This document shows, in pieces, positions 48,211-57,790 of a stretch of DNA of 64,000 bases (its first letter is position 1; each line of letters starts with the position of its first letter). Position numbers and translations under genes: made by a program. The notes beneath the pieces are model-generated. The model saw only the letters and a list, made by a program, of their open reading frames with translations. It was not told the origin of the DNA and made no database searches. Source of the DNA: Hydractinia symbiolongicarpus. Its lineage: Eukaryota; Cnidaria; Hydrozoa; Anthoathecata; Hydractiniidae. The stretch is from assembly GCF_029227915.1 (NCBI RefSeq), contig NC_079879.1:10292001-10356000 (forward strand), read 5' to 3'.

Positions 48211-49228
48211 TTCATACTTTTATTTTTATGTGACGGCATTTCATCTTTTTGATGTTGCTTGTGCCCGTATGATTATCAAGTTGCTGAAATTACACTGGTC
48301 AAATTTCAAGGAATGAATTCAGACAATATACATTTTGTCTGCAAGCGACGAGCGATTTTTTTTAACACAGCATTGTATAAAATTATTTGATGAAATAAAT
48401 ACTCCTATTTTGTGTGTTTAAAATTTTCATTTGTTTGTGAAATTTGAAATATTGTGCAAGTCTCCCCCTTGGCTATTATTTAGTAGACTTTAAAATACTA
48501 TAAAATTGGCCTGCATTTATTTAGCTGTCTGAGCGTTTGAACCCGATGTCTGTTGCCGCGATGTATGTAGTCTTTTCTATTTGATTACGTTTGAACAGAA
48601 TTGCGTCCTTGCAAAGACATGTATTTTTAATAAGAAACACGTTTTTAAAAAACATTACGCTGAGCATATAGGTACTTTACCTGCTAACTCGCGTCAAGAA
48701 ATTTTGTGAAAAAGAACAACCTTAAATTGACAAAACTGGCTAAAAAGTAGTTTCACACTATAAGTATTGGTTCAACTTCTTAAATTTTTAGAGAAAAAAA
48801 AAACAATCCAAGCTAAATGTGTCTTATAAAAAAAACGCTGAAAAATTTCTCTTCTTTTTTATCACAATATCCAGCCTAATGACTGTTATCAATATATTTT
48901 TAAACACAAACTGATCTAATAAAAGAATTTGTCTCTTTAGGAAATACATGCTGCAGGTAACTCCAGGATCTATATCTCACTGTAGCTTACATCTGAAATG
49001 TCATTGAACTTTTTCGCATCTGAAATGTCATTGTTGTTAATGCCAATCCATACGTTTGTCACCGAAATCTAAAAAAGGAATAACCCGAATCTAAAAAGGA
49101 AAGTGAGTACCGCAAAATAATAACTTAAAATTTTGTGAATTATTCATAAACGTAGCAAAATCTCCTTGAATTTTATTGCATAACTTTAAAAGCACATTCT
49201 GAACCAATTAAAAGAAGCAGTGTCAAGT
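48211..49228. other. Convergent intergenic region, PUS1 and DUF6940-like gene 1
   Basis: PUS1 (plus) and the next gene (minus) end toward each other here. It holds the PUS1 3' UTR with AATAAA at 48394-48399. No further gene was recognised. Confidence 0.45.
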
Positions 49229-51317
49229 CTAGTATAACTTTAAAAAGACATTGTTACCTGTTGTCTGAAAAGGACGATGTTTGTAACTGGATGGTTGACT
49301 ATCGATTCTCACGTACACACTTTGATCAGCTGACGAAGTTTGACACGATGACAAACAAACAGATTGACGTGGATGTCCATCAAGATACTCACTCAAAGCT
49401 TGACCTATCACCTTCCAAAATTCATCCACTGTTTCTGCTGCTGCATGTCTTGCAAACTCTCCAATATGACTGCACTTTCTTGATGCTGCTAGGCGTCCAT
49501 TGTAAAACGGATTTAAAGCAACGTAATTGGCTTGTTCATCTGCATGGTACAGGATCATTTCATTGTCGTGACTTTTGAGCAAACTTCTGAAATTTCTTGG
49601 AGACAAAGTGGGGTCGTATGAACCTACCATGTTGATGAATGCAACTTCGAATTTTGTTTTGTTTGCAGTAGTCGATTTTACTGGAATCAATTCCCACTTA
49701 TAAAATTCGTGTTGGCAATCCTTGAAAATCGAAGTAAAAATTCGACGGAATGTTGGATCGGTTTTTAATCTCTGAATAGCTTCTATGTAAGTTAAAACAT
49801 CGTCATTGTATGTAAAAGTGTATAACATTGTCTGACCATGGTTTGCGTATCCTTCTGAAATCGACCAATCATATTTTTCTGATCTCCTTTGTGACAATTC
49901 CCGTCCTAGTAAAAATATTTGACACTTTCATCAACATTACACGAGTTTTCACAAGAATATTGCTTTTCAGCATATTCTTAAGGGGACTGAATAAGAATTT
50001 AAAAGTGCTTTAAAAGTCACGGAAATAAACGTCAACCAATAGATCAGATAGTCAAATAACCAATTTCAATTTATCAGATTCCCAACAAGACTCAAATTTA
50101 AGGCAATGATATTCTCTGTAGCTAATATATGTGCCTTTATTGAATACTTTTTTAATTCAAATCATAAAATGAAGAAAGACAAAATATTCGGTTAATGTTT
50201 TTAACATATTTTAAAAGTTTGTCCCTTTTTAGATTTTTTAAATTATATGGCAAAGCTCTTTTTAAATACAAACAAGAAGCCCTGCGGCTTAAAGATTTCC
50301 GCCATTAGCAATAATCTGAAAAAAGATATAAAATCGAGACATATTTGTCACGATTTTATAGCTATAATACATTATCTTTCACCAAAAATATCCAGCCTCA
50401 ACAATTCCTCTTTAAATTATAATTCATTGATAATTAATTAGTTCTGGTGAATATAGCTTTAGTCTACGTACTTACAAAATTGTAGTACAGAAGGAAATGA
50501 CGTAATTATATAACATCAAAGATGGCGCATTATAAGACGATCTTCATTATGCTACACTGCACGAGCTTTAACTTTCGATTATAAACTTTAAAATAAAGTA
50601 ATGTTCATTGGATAAAACAATTTGTTGCACTGTTAGGATTCTTATTGGCTTAAAACTTATCTAGCCTTAGCCTCGTCTCTATCTATCTATCTCTCTCTCT
50701 ATCTTCCCAGGCGATATTAAAGATTCCGCCTTCGCCGGCGGAAATCAAAAATTTAACAACCCCTGAGGACAAGGTTGTTGTAGGTTTTTATTTCTTACTT
50801 GGTTTTCTTGTTTCGTACGCATCCTCCTTTCTTGGTTTGTACGAATCATGAATACCGTAGCGATCTCTTTCTTCTTGAGCTAATGATTCGGCTAGAAGTT
50901 TGTCCGTCATATCTGGAAGAAAAAAAGACTGGGTTCGTTAAAGTACTTCTTCCTGTAAAGATATGAGTAGATTTTTATTAAAACCAAATTAAATTGGCAT
51001 AGCTTAATTTGACTGCAAGTGTTGTGAAAATGGTCTACGCACAACAGTATCCAACTTTTGTCGCAATGACTCAACTTATTTGCGCCGAATTTTTTAATAA
51101 GTGTATTAAGCATAAAAAAATCAGAAAGCGAAACATAAAAATGCTGAAATAGATTTAACTTTTGAGAGCAGCAAATAGTTTGCAGTAGAATGGATCGTAT
51201 AAAGTATATTTTTCTGTTGATGTTCAACTCACAAGTTTTATCTTCTCGTCTATATTTCGTCGAGCTTTTTTTGTTTTCAGCTTTAAAAATTTCATCAATC
51301 TCTGCTTTTTTTGACAT
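49229..51317 (-). CDS. DUF6940-like protein, diverged tandem paralogue 1
   Basis: Three exons in phase (phase 1 at both junctions): 51317-51233, 50912-50799, 49905-49229, giving 291 aa. The first ~70 residues are charged and probably disordered. The globular part aligns along its length with the neighbour at 51565-53667: FYKWELIPV against AYVWEVVPV, KCSHIGEFARHA against DYSHIGKFMTDA, LDGHPRQSVCLSS against SDSPKMPLWLST, YVRIDSQPSSYKHRPF against HVRIDITPKYYSHTPY. In this copy the NLGRDA and STAGHGV motifs of the neighbour are not preserved. The frame stays open upstream of the Met to an acceptor (AG at 51335-51336), so a further coding exon or a trans-spliced leader is possible. Function is unknown; the DUF6940 name is from memory of the family motif. 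No catalytic role is proposed. Confidence 0.7.
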
Positions 51318-51564
51318 TTTATTTTCACCAACACCTAAAAAAAAATATCAAAAAACTATATTTTAAGACTACTTAACAAACTAATCGCAAAGGCATATCA
51401 GTGCAGCGTGTCTTGTGGCATGCAGTTGGGCATCAAAATTGGGGTTGTGGTTCAGAGTATTTAATTAACAGATGCTACAGTCTAAAAGCACAGGAAGGGC
51501 AAGATTACAGAGGGGCGTCCTTTTTAAGAATTAAGAAAGTTTTATCCCATTACTTATAGAGTAA

Positions 51565-53667
51565 TCAATTTTGAGGAGTAGCTTTCTGTGGAGAATAAAG
51601 TTTTTTAATACCTTTGAAGCCTCCCTTGTGAAATGTTTTATAAGGAGTGTGGGAGTAGTATTTTGGCGTGATATCTATCCTCACGTGTAACCACGCAACA
51701 CCGTGGCCAGCCGTTGACAACCATAATGGCATCTTAGGACTATCAGATAACCTTTCACTCATAGCTTTAGCCACTTCAATCCAGAGTGCGTCAATCTGTT
51801 CATCTGGCGCGTCAGTCATAAATTTTCCAATATGGCTATAATCGCACTCCATTATTAATAATTTCGTCGCAGGCAAAGGTGCCACCAGCTTTGCGTCTCT
51901 CCCCAGGTTTAAAAAACTTGTCACGTACGGATTTGTACTCCTTTTAAAATGCGAAGCAAAAGTTTGACTGTCTTTTGTCATTCTGTTCAAACTATTTGAT
52001 TCTGTGATAACAAACTGAAAAGGTGTCGAAGCAGCCTCTGTGTCTGTGACAGGCACCACTTCCCATACATACGCAGTAAGGGGAAGCGCCTTAAAAATAT
52101 TTGTCAAAAACTTTCGAAAAGTCTTATTGTGCTCCATCAATCGCAAAACATCTCTGTACATAAGTATAGAATCATGATTGAACAAGTCATACTGCAATCT
52201 TCCAGCACCAATGATATTTTCCTCTTTGCTAAAATTATCGAATGTTGCTAAAAAGAAGAGAACTTATAGACAGGAATGTGACAAGATTTAAAAAAATTTT
52301 GTTAGTGTTATGCCAGGGTTGAGTATGCTGCAGGGAAACGCACCCTATTTTCGTCGTAATGCTCGAGATAAATTTCAGACCTCAATATCTCTGGGGGAGA
52401 GCATGTGTTTTACATAAATATATTTTTGAAAGAAAGTAGAAGAACCGTATGATTATTAGGAGGTTATTTTGTTTATTATGTCAGTATTTTATATAAAAAA
52501 AACACGTTTCCAGGGTCTTTTGATTTTATGATAAACTTAACGGCGCCTCTAGAAAGATACCCTTGGGACAGGGATGTAATATGATAAAAACTTGACAACC
52601 TTTTCTTGTAGCGGCGCTATGTTTGTAAAAATGCAAAAAGTCTTGAAAACGGTCCTAATTCAAAGTATCCTCCCCAAGGATTGTTTTTTATATTTGTACG
52701 AAACCTGAACAAGCTGTTGCTCACTCAATTCCAAGTTGTATGTTCTACGAGGCTGACGGGACAACTTTGAGCAAGTAAACAGACTTACTTCCAGTCGCAA
52801 CAACCCTTCTCAAATCGTTATTTCTCCCAGAATAATCGACAGTTGTGGCATGGTTTCTGTTAGGAATACCGTAGCCATAATCTTGGTTAGACGTTCTGAA
52901 TTGTCGATTATTAGTTCTTTTTGCTACAAAAAACAATAATAATAGTAAAAAGAAAAAAATAATAATATTAATAAAGGAAGTAATGAAATCGATACAAAAT
53001 TTCAGCAAATTAATTTCTGGTTTGTTTACAGAAGAAAAAAAATATTAACGAGTTGTATAAGGGGAAAACCCCAGTATTCTAGCAAAAAAAAAACAGCGTT
53101 TCCTTTGTAAAATCGAAAGACGGAAATGAAATATCTTTCTTCCAAAAAATTTGCCAAATAAAATGTATTGTTAATTAAGTGGTACTGGTCGTATTGTAAA
53201 AAGGTACCCTAATATTAGTGAATATGGAAATATGCCGCGATGTTAAAAAATTCTAATTCTAATATGGAATCATGATTCTCGTTAAAAAAGTACGATTCTT
53301 ATAAAAAAAAATTGTAGCTAGAAGAACTAATAATTTAAACTTTAGGACATCTGTACCTAAGAAATATATCTATAACGTTGTTTTTTAATTATTTTTTAGC
53401 TATTCGCAGGCTTAACATCTCCCTGGACAAGCTCCTAAAGGCTCGTTTTTTTTGCTATCATGCAAAAAGATATTAAGCTTTTATGTGAGCGCATGCGTAT
53501 AAAAATACAAACAAATCTTAATTATAGTATATATTTTTACATTGAATGTAAGAATGTGTTTCTTTAAATAAAAGTGTGTGCATTTTGTGTTTAACAAAGT
53601 TAAAGATAAAGTACTCACAACGATCCATATCGAGACACGATCCAGTTGGAATATATTCTCTGTACAT
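51565..53667 (-). CDS. DUF6940-like protein, tandem paralogue 2
   Basis: Three exons in phase: 53667-53619, 52923-52789, 52247-51565, giving 288 aa. It has the same exon number, similar exon sizes and the same phases (1, 1) as the paralogue downstream, so the pair arose by tandem duplication. Residues 1 to about 61 are rich in Arg, Asn, Tyr and Gly and probably disordered. The globular part carries AYVWEVVPV, FQFVITES, SFLNLGRDAKLVAP, CDYSHIGKF, MPLWLSTAGHGVAWLHVRID and TPKYYSHTPYK. The last block matches what is known of the DUF6940 family, reported from bacteria and scattered eukaryotes. No signal peptide or membrane helix was seen, so it is probably intracellular. Function is unknown. Confidence 0.75.
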
Positions 53668-54018
53668 ATTTTCTTTTTATAAAGTTTTTAAATATAGTTT
53701 CTAGAAAATTCCCTTCACATTATTTTCTTTTTTTAGAAATCATGTAGGTATTTTTCTTGTTTCAGGGAATTGTACAAAATACCTTTTGTGAAGTAGACCT
53801 GGTTTTTATATGCCAAAAATAAATAAATTCTTTATCATTTCCCACGCATTAATTTATAAGAAACTGTGTATATAAAGTCACTTAAGAACGTTTAATACTT
53901 TGTATGTCATCAATTGTGACACTGACTACAATTCTTGGTCCAAGCGCTGACATAATGAAAAAGGTCTAAACTAAACTATTTTTAGCATAATTCGTCATGC
54001 GTCCAACTAACAGTTTAC
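53668..54018. other. Upstream region of DUF6940-like gene 2
   Basis: AT-rich and without a recognised gene. It should hold the promoter of the minus-strand pair. Confidence 0.35.
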
Positions 54019-54080
54019 CAACCTCGAACCCAAGGCCTGAAGCGTTATTTGATATAAAGACGCTACAGGGTTCGAGGTTG
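54019..54080. mobile_element. Fold-back MITE, CAACCTCG family
   Basis: The ends CAACCTCGAACCC and GGGTTCGAGGTTG are perfect inverted repeats. Flanks ACAGTTTAC (54010-54018) and GCAGTTTAC (54081-54089) match at 8 of 9 positions, consistent with a 9-bp target duplication. The interior GAAGCGTT(A/T)TTTGATAT is shared with the copy at 57331-57420, so the two form one subfamily. Confidence 0.75.
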
Positions 54081-54175
54081 GCAGTTTACTTAATTTACTT
54101 AATCAGTCAGTTTACTTAATCTACACAAGACTGGGACGAGGTGTGCGTCCAAGTCATTGGTACTTGCGTTTTTAC

Positions 54176-54269
54176 TAGAACCCGTGGAAAAATCCACGGG
54201 TTCGTCCGTCCTTTTTATACCACATTGCGTGCGTCTCGCTACATGCGCAGCTAAGCTACCATTTTGCGT

Positions 54270-54301
<32 letters not shown>

Positions 54302-54322
54302 TATACGGGTATTGTAATATAG
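54176..54322. repeat. Hairpin-headed repeat with (GACA/GACG)n tract
   Basis: It starts with a perfect 10-bp palindrome, AACCCGTGGA (54179-54188) with TCCACGGGTT (54193-54202). It ends with a GACAGACAGACGGACGG-type tract (54271-54300) followed by GTATACGGGTATTG. A related, more worn copy with a short ACGGG hairpin and a GACAGACAAC block is near 4765-4900. The open frames across it are repeat artefacts. Confidence 0.55.
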
Positions 54323-54603
54323 ATTATATAAACTTTGTTTTCTGAAGATGGTCGGCACCATGGAGTATGACAGGGGATCGCACGCTTCAAAAATTAAGAC
54401 GATGTGTCCATTTGTACCCCACGAATACGTAAAACCTTTGTTTTTGAGTAAATTTAATGTCAACGACATCTTAATAATATGTAAATAAGTAAATTAATAC
54501 ATAATTACTTTTACGTTTTGTGAATCTTTCGCCATGTCCTTACCGAACCTTTTTGCTTTTTATCAAAGATACCCAAAAAATTTAATGAAGGGAAATTTAA
54601 ACA

Positions 54604-54669
54604 CAACCTCGACCTCTAACTTTCTTCCATCTTCAAACGAAAATACTACAGGTCCTGGGATCGAGGTTG
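54604..54669. mobile_element. Fold-back MITE, CAACCTCG family
   Basis: The ends CAACCTCGACC and GGGATCGAGGTTG are inverted around a 40-bp core. No matching target duplication was seen, so this may be a truncated or recombined copy. Confidence 0.55.
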
Positions 54670-55769
54670 GGTTTCGGAGAATGTAGTCCACAAACAAAAA
54701 CTTTTAAACTTTTGCTGCACTAAGAAGGAAGATAATGTCAAAAAAAAACACTTAGCTAAATGATTTTTCTTCGAATAGGCCTTTTTAAATGTTTACATTT
54801 TCCATGAAAAATGTAGACATTCAGAACGGTTTATAAATAAAGCGGAAGAGCCAAGTAAACTGAATTAATCCAGATGAACATTTGTCCACAACATGGGCTA
54901 GTAAAAACCATTCTCTTTTAAAAGCGATAGTTCTCTTTCTGTACCTTTTTACGTTACTTTTGTCTCCAGGTTTCATTATGAAGTCTTGCCAGTCCGCTCA
55001 AAATGTCTTGGGCACGAAATTGCTTGTAGATTTTAGAAGCTTCAAACTAATTCGGGGAACATCATATGATTCACTGGGAAAAATGCCACGACCATGGCTA
55101 CCGCGCCTATAAAAGTGAACTACCGTGTATAGATGTTTCATTTTGTGTGCAAAAATACAACAAAGCAAGTATAATCAGGTAAGGGGAGCTTTTTATTTTT
55201 TTAAACGCGCGTTTTTGTTTACAAGCAACAGTTTTTAGGCTAAAAGCTAAAATTTCATGAAGTTTTAAAGAACTAATAAGCAACAAGTCAGCCTAAGGTG
55301 GACAAGTTAAAATTAAACTTTAAACAACAATAACAACAAATTAATCACTGTCTTTTGTAGCATCTTTACATGTAAGGTTCATCATTCCCTGAGCTTACTC
55401 TTACCTTACGCTGAAACAGACTCTTAAAGAAGAGAAAAATATGATATAAGCGTGATGGAAAGTAGTCCTGGGAACGAGGTTGGAAATAATTGGGTACTTT
55501 ACTTGGGATATTTTAGCAACAGCTAAGCAACAAACGAGACTAAAAGTTTTGAGAAATTAAGCAACAGTTTGGCTCGATTGAAAATAAGGGTTGCTTATAG
55601 AGAGAAAAAAACGTTAAAATCAGATGTTTTCTCTTTAAAACTCAAGTTTCAACCATTGGTGAAACTCTTTAAAAATATGCAGGGATGGATATATTCACGC
55701 AGAAACCAAATTCTCGTTCTGTAAAGAAATATTTTTTACAATTTAGATTTGTTTTAAAATCTTTAAACG
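54670..55769. other. Intergenic, no gene recognised
   Basis: The frame 54882-55112 has a hydrophobic stretch but no start context, domain or splice support. A right half-copy of the CAACCTCG family is at 55467-55485. An acceptor-like TTTTTACAATTTAG lies 23 nt before the next gene. Confidence 0.35.
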
Positions 55770-56174
55770 ATGTCATTCACGTTTCATGTTTCCTGTTCTT
55801 CTGACTCGTATGACGACTACATGGCTGGCATGTGCATTCTCTCATACAAAGGTAAAGAAAATTTCCGCCTGAATAATCATCACATAAGAAAAGGGTATAT
55901 ACTAATAAAGAAAACATCAAACATTGAAGACGTAGATTGCCAACAGGGTCAAGTTCATGGAAAGCTATTCAAGTGGTTTTTCGATATGGAACCTTTGGGC
56001 TGCTCTGATGTTAATGGATTTGGTTTTGCCATTGTCGACGGTGTGTGGAAATATAAGTCATGGACGTTGAACGATAGAATGTCTGACGGTCAGGTACCAT
56101 CTGCCATACAGAAGTCTATCAAAAACGCAGTCACAAGCTATTGGAAAACTGGAAAGCAAAATTATCGAGCCTGA
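55770..56174 (+). CDS. Unrecognised 134-aa protein
   Basis: Single-exon open frame, ATG 55770 to TGA 56172-56174. Its residue content is balanced and protein-like, unlike the surrounding AT-rich noise frames. Visible features are an N-terminal SSDSYDDYMAGM, a central basic region with HHIRKGYILIKK, an aromatic block KLFKWFFDMEP followed by CSDVNGFGFAI and a WKYKSWTLNDRM segment. It has four cysteines, no signal peptide and no membrane helix, so it is probably a small cytosolic or unconventionally exported globular protein. I do not recognise the family. An acceptor lies 23 nt upstream of the start, and AATAAA sites at about 56250 and 56378 suit its 3' end. Confidence 0.6.
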   Translation: MSFTFHVSCSSDSYDDYMAGMCILSYKGKENFRLNNHHIRKGYILIKKTSNIEDVDCQQGQVHGKLFKWFFDMEPLGCSDVNGFGFAIVDGVWKYKSWTLNDRMSDGQVPSAIQKSIKNAVTSYWKTGKQNYRA

Positions 56175-57330
56175 CAAAACCGAACAATTTTAGAATATTC
56201 ATCAATAATTCGTGTTATTAACTTTGCCGAGATCAGCAGAAAGAATGAACTCAACAATAAATATAATTTAAAATTGTATTTTTCTTTTAAGTATAACATT
56301 TGCATGGACTTAAAATCAAATTTGGTGCATAAAAATTTCAGTCAACAAATATTTCGTACTTTTTTTTACATGTGACTCAATAAATTTTTGTACAAGGAAA
56401 CCCCCCTTGCAGTTTAACTTTAAAAATTCCGTACAGATTAATTTCAGCTTTTGTAATAAAAAAATAGAGCTAATTTTCCCGCGCCTGTATTACGCGACAC
56501 AATGTCCACTGAAAGGAATGCGCGCACAAATTAAAAATGGCGATGATTCAAGCAAATTCATTGGTCGAAATTATAAACTTACGTAAATATACACTTCAAC
56601 GCTCACAACGGTCTGAAAAAAGACAAAATGAGCACTTTGTGTCGTGGGCTGTGAACCGACGTGCTAAAAGATCGAAGTGGACTTTTGGCTTTTTGCGGCA
56701 TGCTGAAACTAAGTTACTGCATGCTCCTTCTCGTCCCCAGAGCTCTTTGAGAATAAAACCTCGAAAGCTCAAAAAACTCTGGGGTGGAGAATGATGCACG
56801 CTGTGTTTTTTATCATGGCTTTATATATATCGAGAGAAAAAACGACCCAGAAGGGTTGTTTTTAAGAAAATAATATACTAATGCTAGGAAAAAACAAAAT
56901 TTCATATGATATAAACATGCACTTCACTCCCGTAGTTAGTATCGTTTGTTTATCAAATTTTGAAACTAATCTTTTTGTTGCAATCTCGTGCCCAGGACCC
57001 TTTTTCCGTTTTTTTAATGGGAACAACACGAAAAAGCCGTCCGCAATATAAAAAAGCAAAAATTGATCCTAACGAAGCAGTTTGCTTTTTTGGTTGGTAG
57101 TCGAAGTTGTCTTTATAATAGTCCATCGAAATGTTGGACAAGGAATGCTAAAAAAACATCGTTTCTCAGTCTCACGTGACAGAATCTTGATCGAATCCGT
57201 GCTTTCTTTCGGCATTTAAAATAGCTGTCCGCGAAATTTTAGCAAAAAATGAACATTCTCGGTAAAAACTTTAAGAATAAACATTACCAACAACAAGATT
57301 TCAGTAGACTATGATTGTTTCACCCTAGTT
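56175..57330. other. Intergenic with 3' UTR of the 134-aa gene; fold-back repeats
   Basis: AATAAA occurs near 56250 and 56378. A palindromic repeat at about 56729-56790 (CTCGTCCCCAGAGCTCTTTG with an inverted CTCTGGGG end) belongs to a side branch of the CAACCTCG family, also seen near 33302 and 62571. The overlapping frames 56537-56794 and 56596-56799 lie on it and are not genes. Confidence 0.4.
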
Positions 57331-57420
57331 CAACCTTGATCCCAGGGCCAGAAGCGTTTTTTGATATGAGGATGAAACACGTACATCCTCATATCAAAAA
57401 ACGCCCTGGGATCGAGGTTG
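57331..57420. mobile_element. Near-perfect hairpin MITE, CAACCTCG family
   Basis: The left arm 57331-57374 and right arm 57384-57420 are reverse complements over 37 bp, with one mismatch and a single 7-nt insert in the left arm. The loop is 9 nt. ACCCTAGTT is duplicated exactly on both sides (57322-57330 and 57421-57429), giving a 9-bp target duplication and fixing the element ends as CAACCTTG and CGAGGTTG. Confidence 0.85.
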
Positions 57421-57421
57421 A

Positions 57422-57790
57422 CCCTAGTTAGCTTTATTTCAAGGATATCAAAATTCAGTTTTTCTTATATACAAAAGCTTAGACGCAAACGAATGTATCA
57501 AAGCATATCCCTAATTTAATCCCATCAACAAACACGATATGATTTCTCAGAGCAAATCTCAGGTTAAATTTAAACAATAAGCACGAAGCAAGCGTGGCCA
57601 CATCTACCCTCTAGGACAATTATTTATATTTTTCCGGGTTACCATTCGCAGTGAAAACATTAAGGAAGAAAGGATTTCTGCAATGATCACGTCAGTTACA
57701 TATTAACTATTTCGACTTCCTGGTGGTAAGAAAAATTATAATTGGACTCCTGGCTATGATTTTTCGCGAGAACGAGAAACCAGAAAATAA
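57422..57790. repeat. Dispersed repeat, copy 2 (copy 1 at 1836-2200)
   Basis: It shares ordered blocks with 1836-2200, including CTAGTTA, GGATATC, ATTCAGTTT, AAAGCTTAGACGCAA (57474-57488) and a TTCCTGG...GGTAA..AAAAATTAT block. The hairpin MITE lies directly at its left edge and probably inserted into it or beside it. Confidence 0.5.

Noticed and set aside
54882-55112. 76-aa frame with a hydrophobic segment
   Set aside because: It has no good start, homology or splice context; AT-rich DNA often gives such frames.
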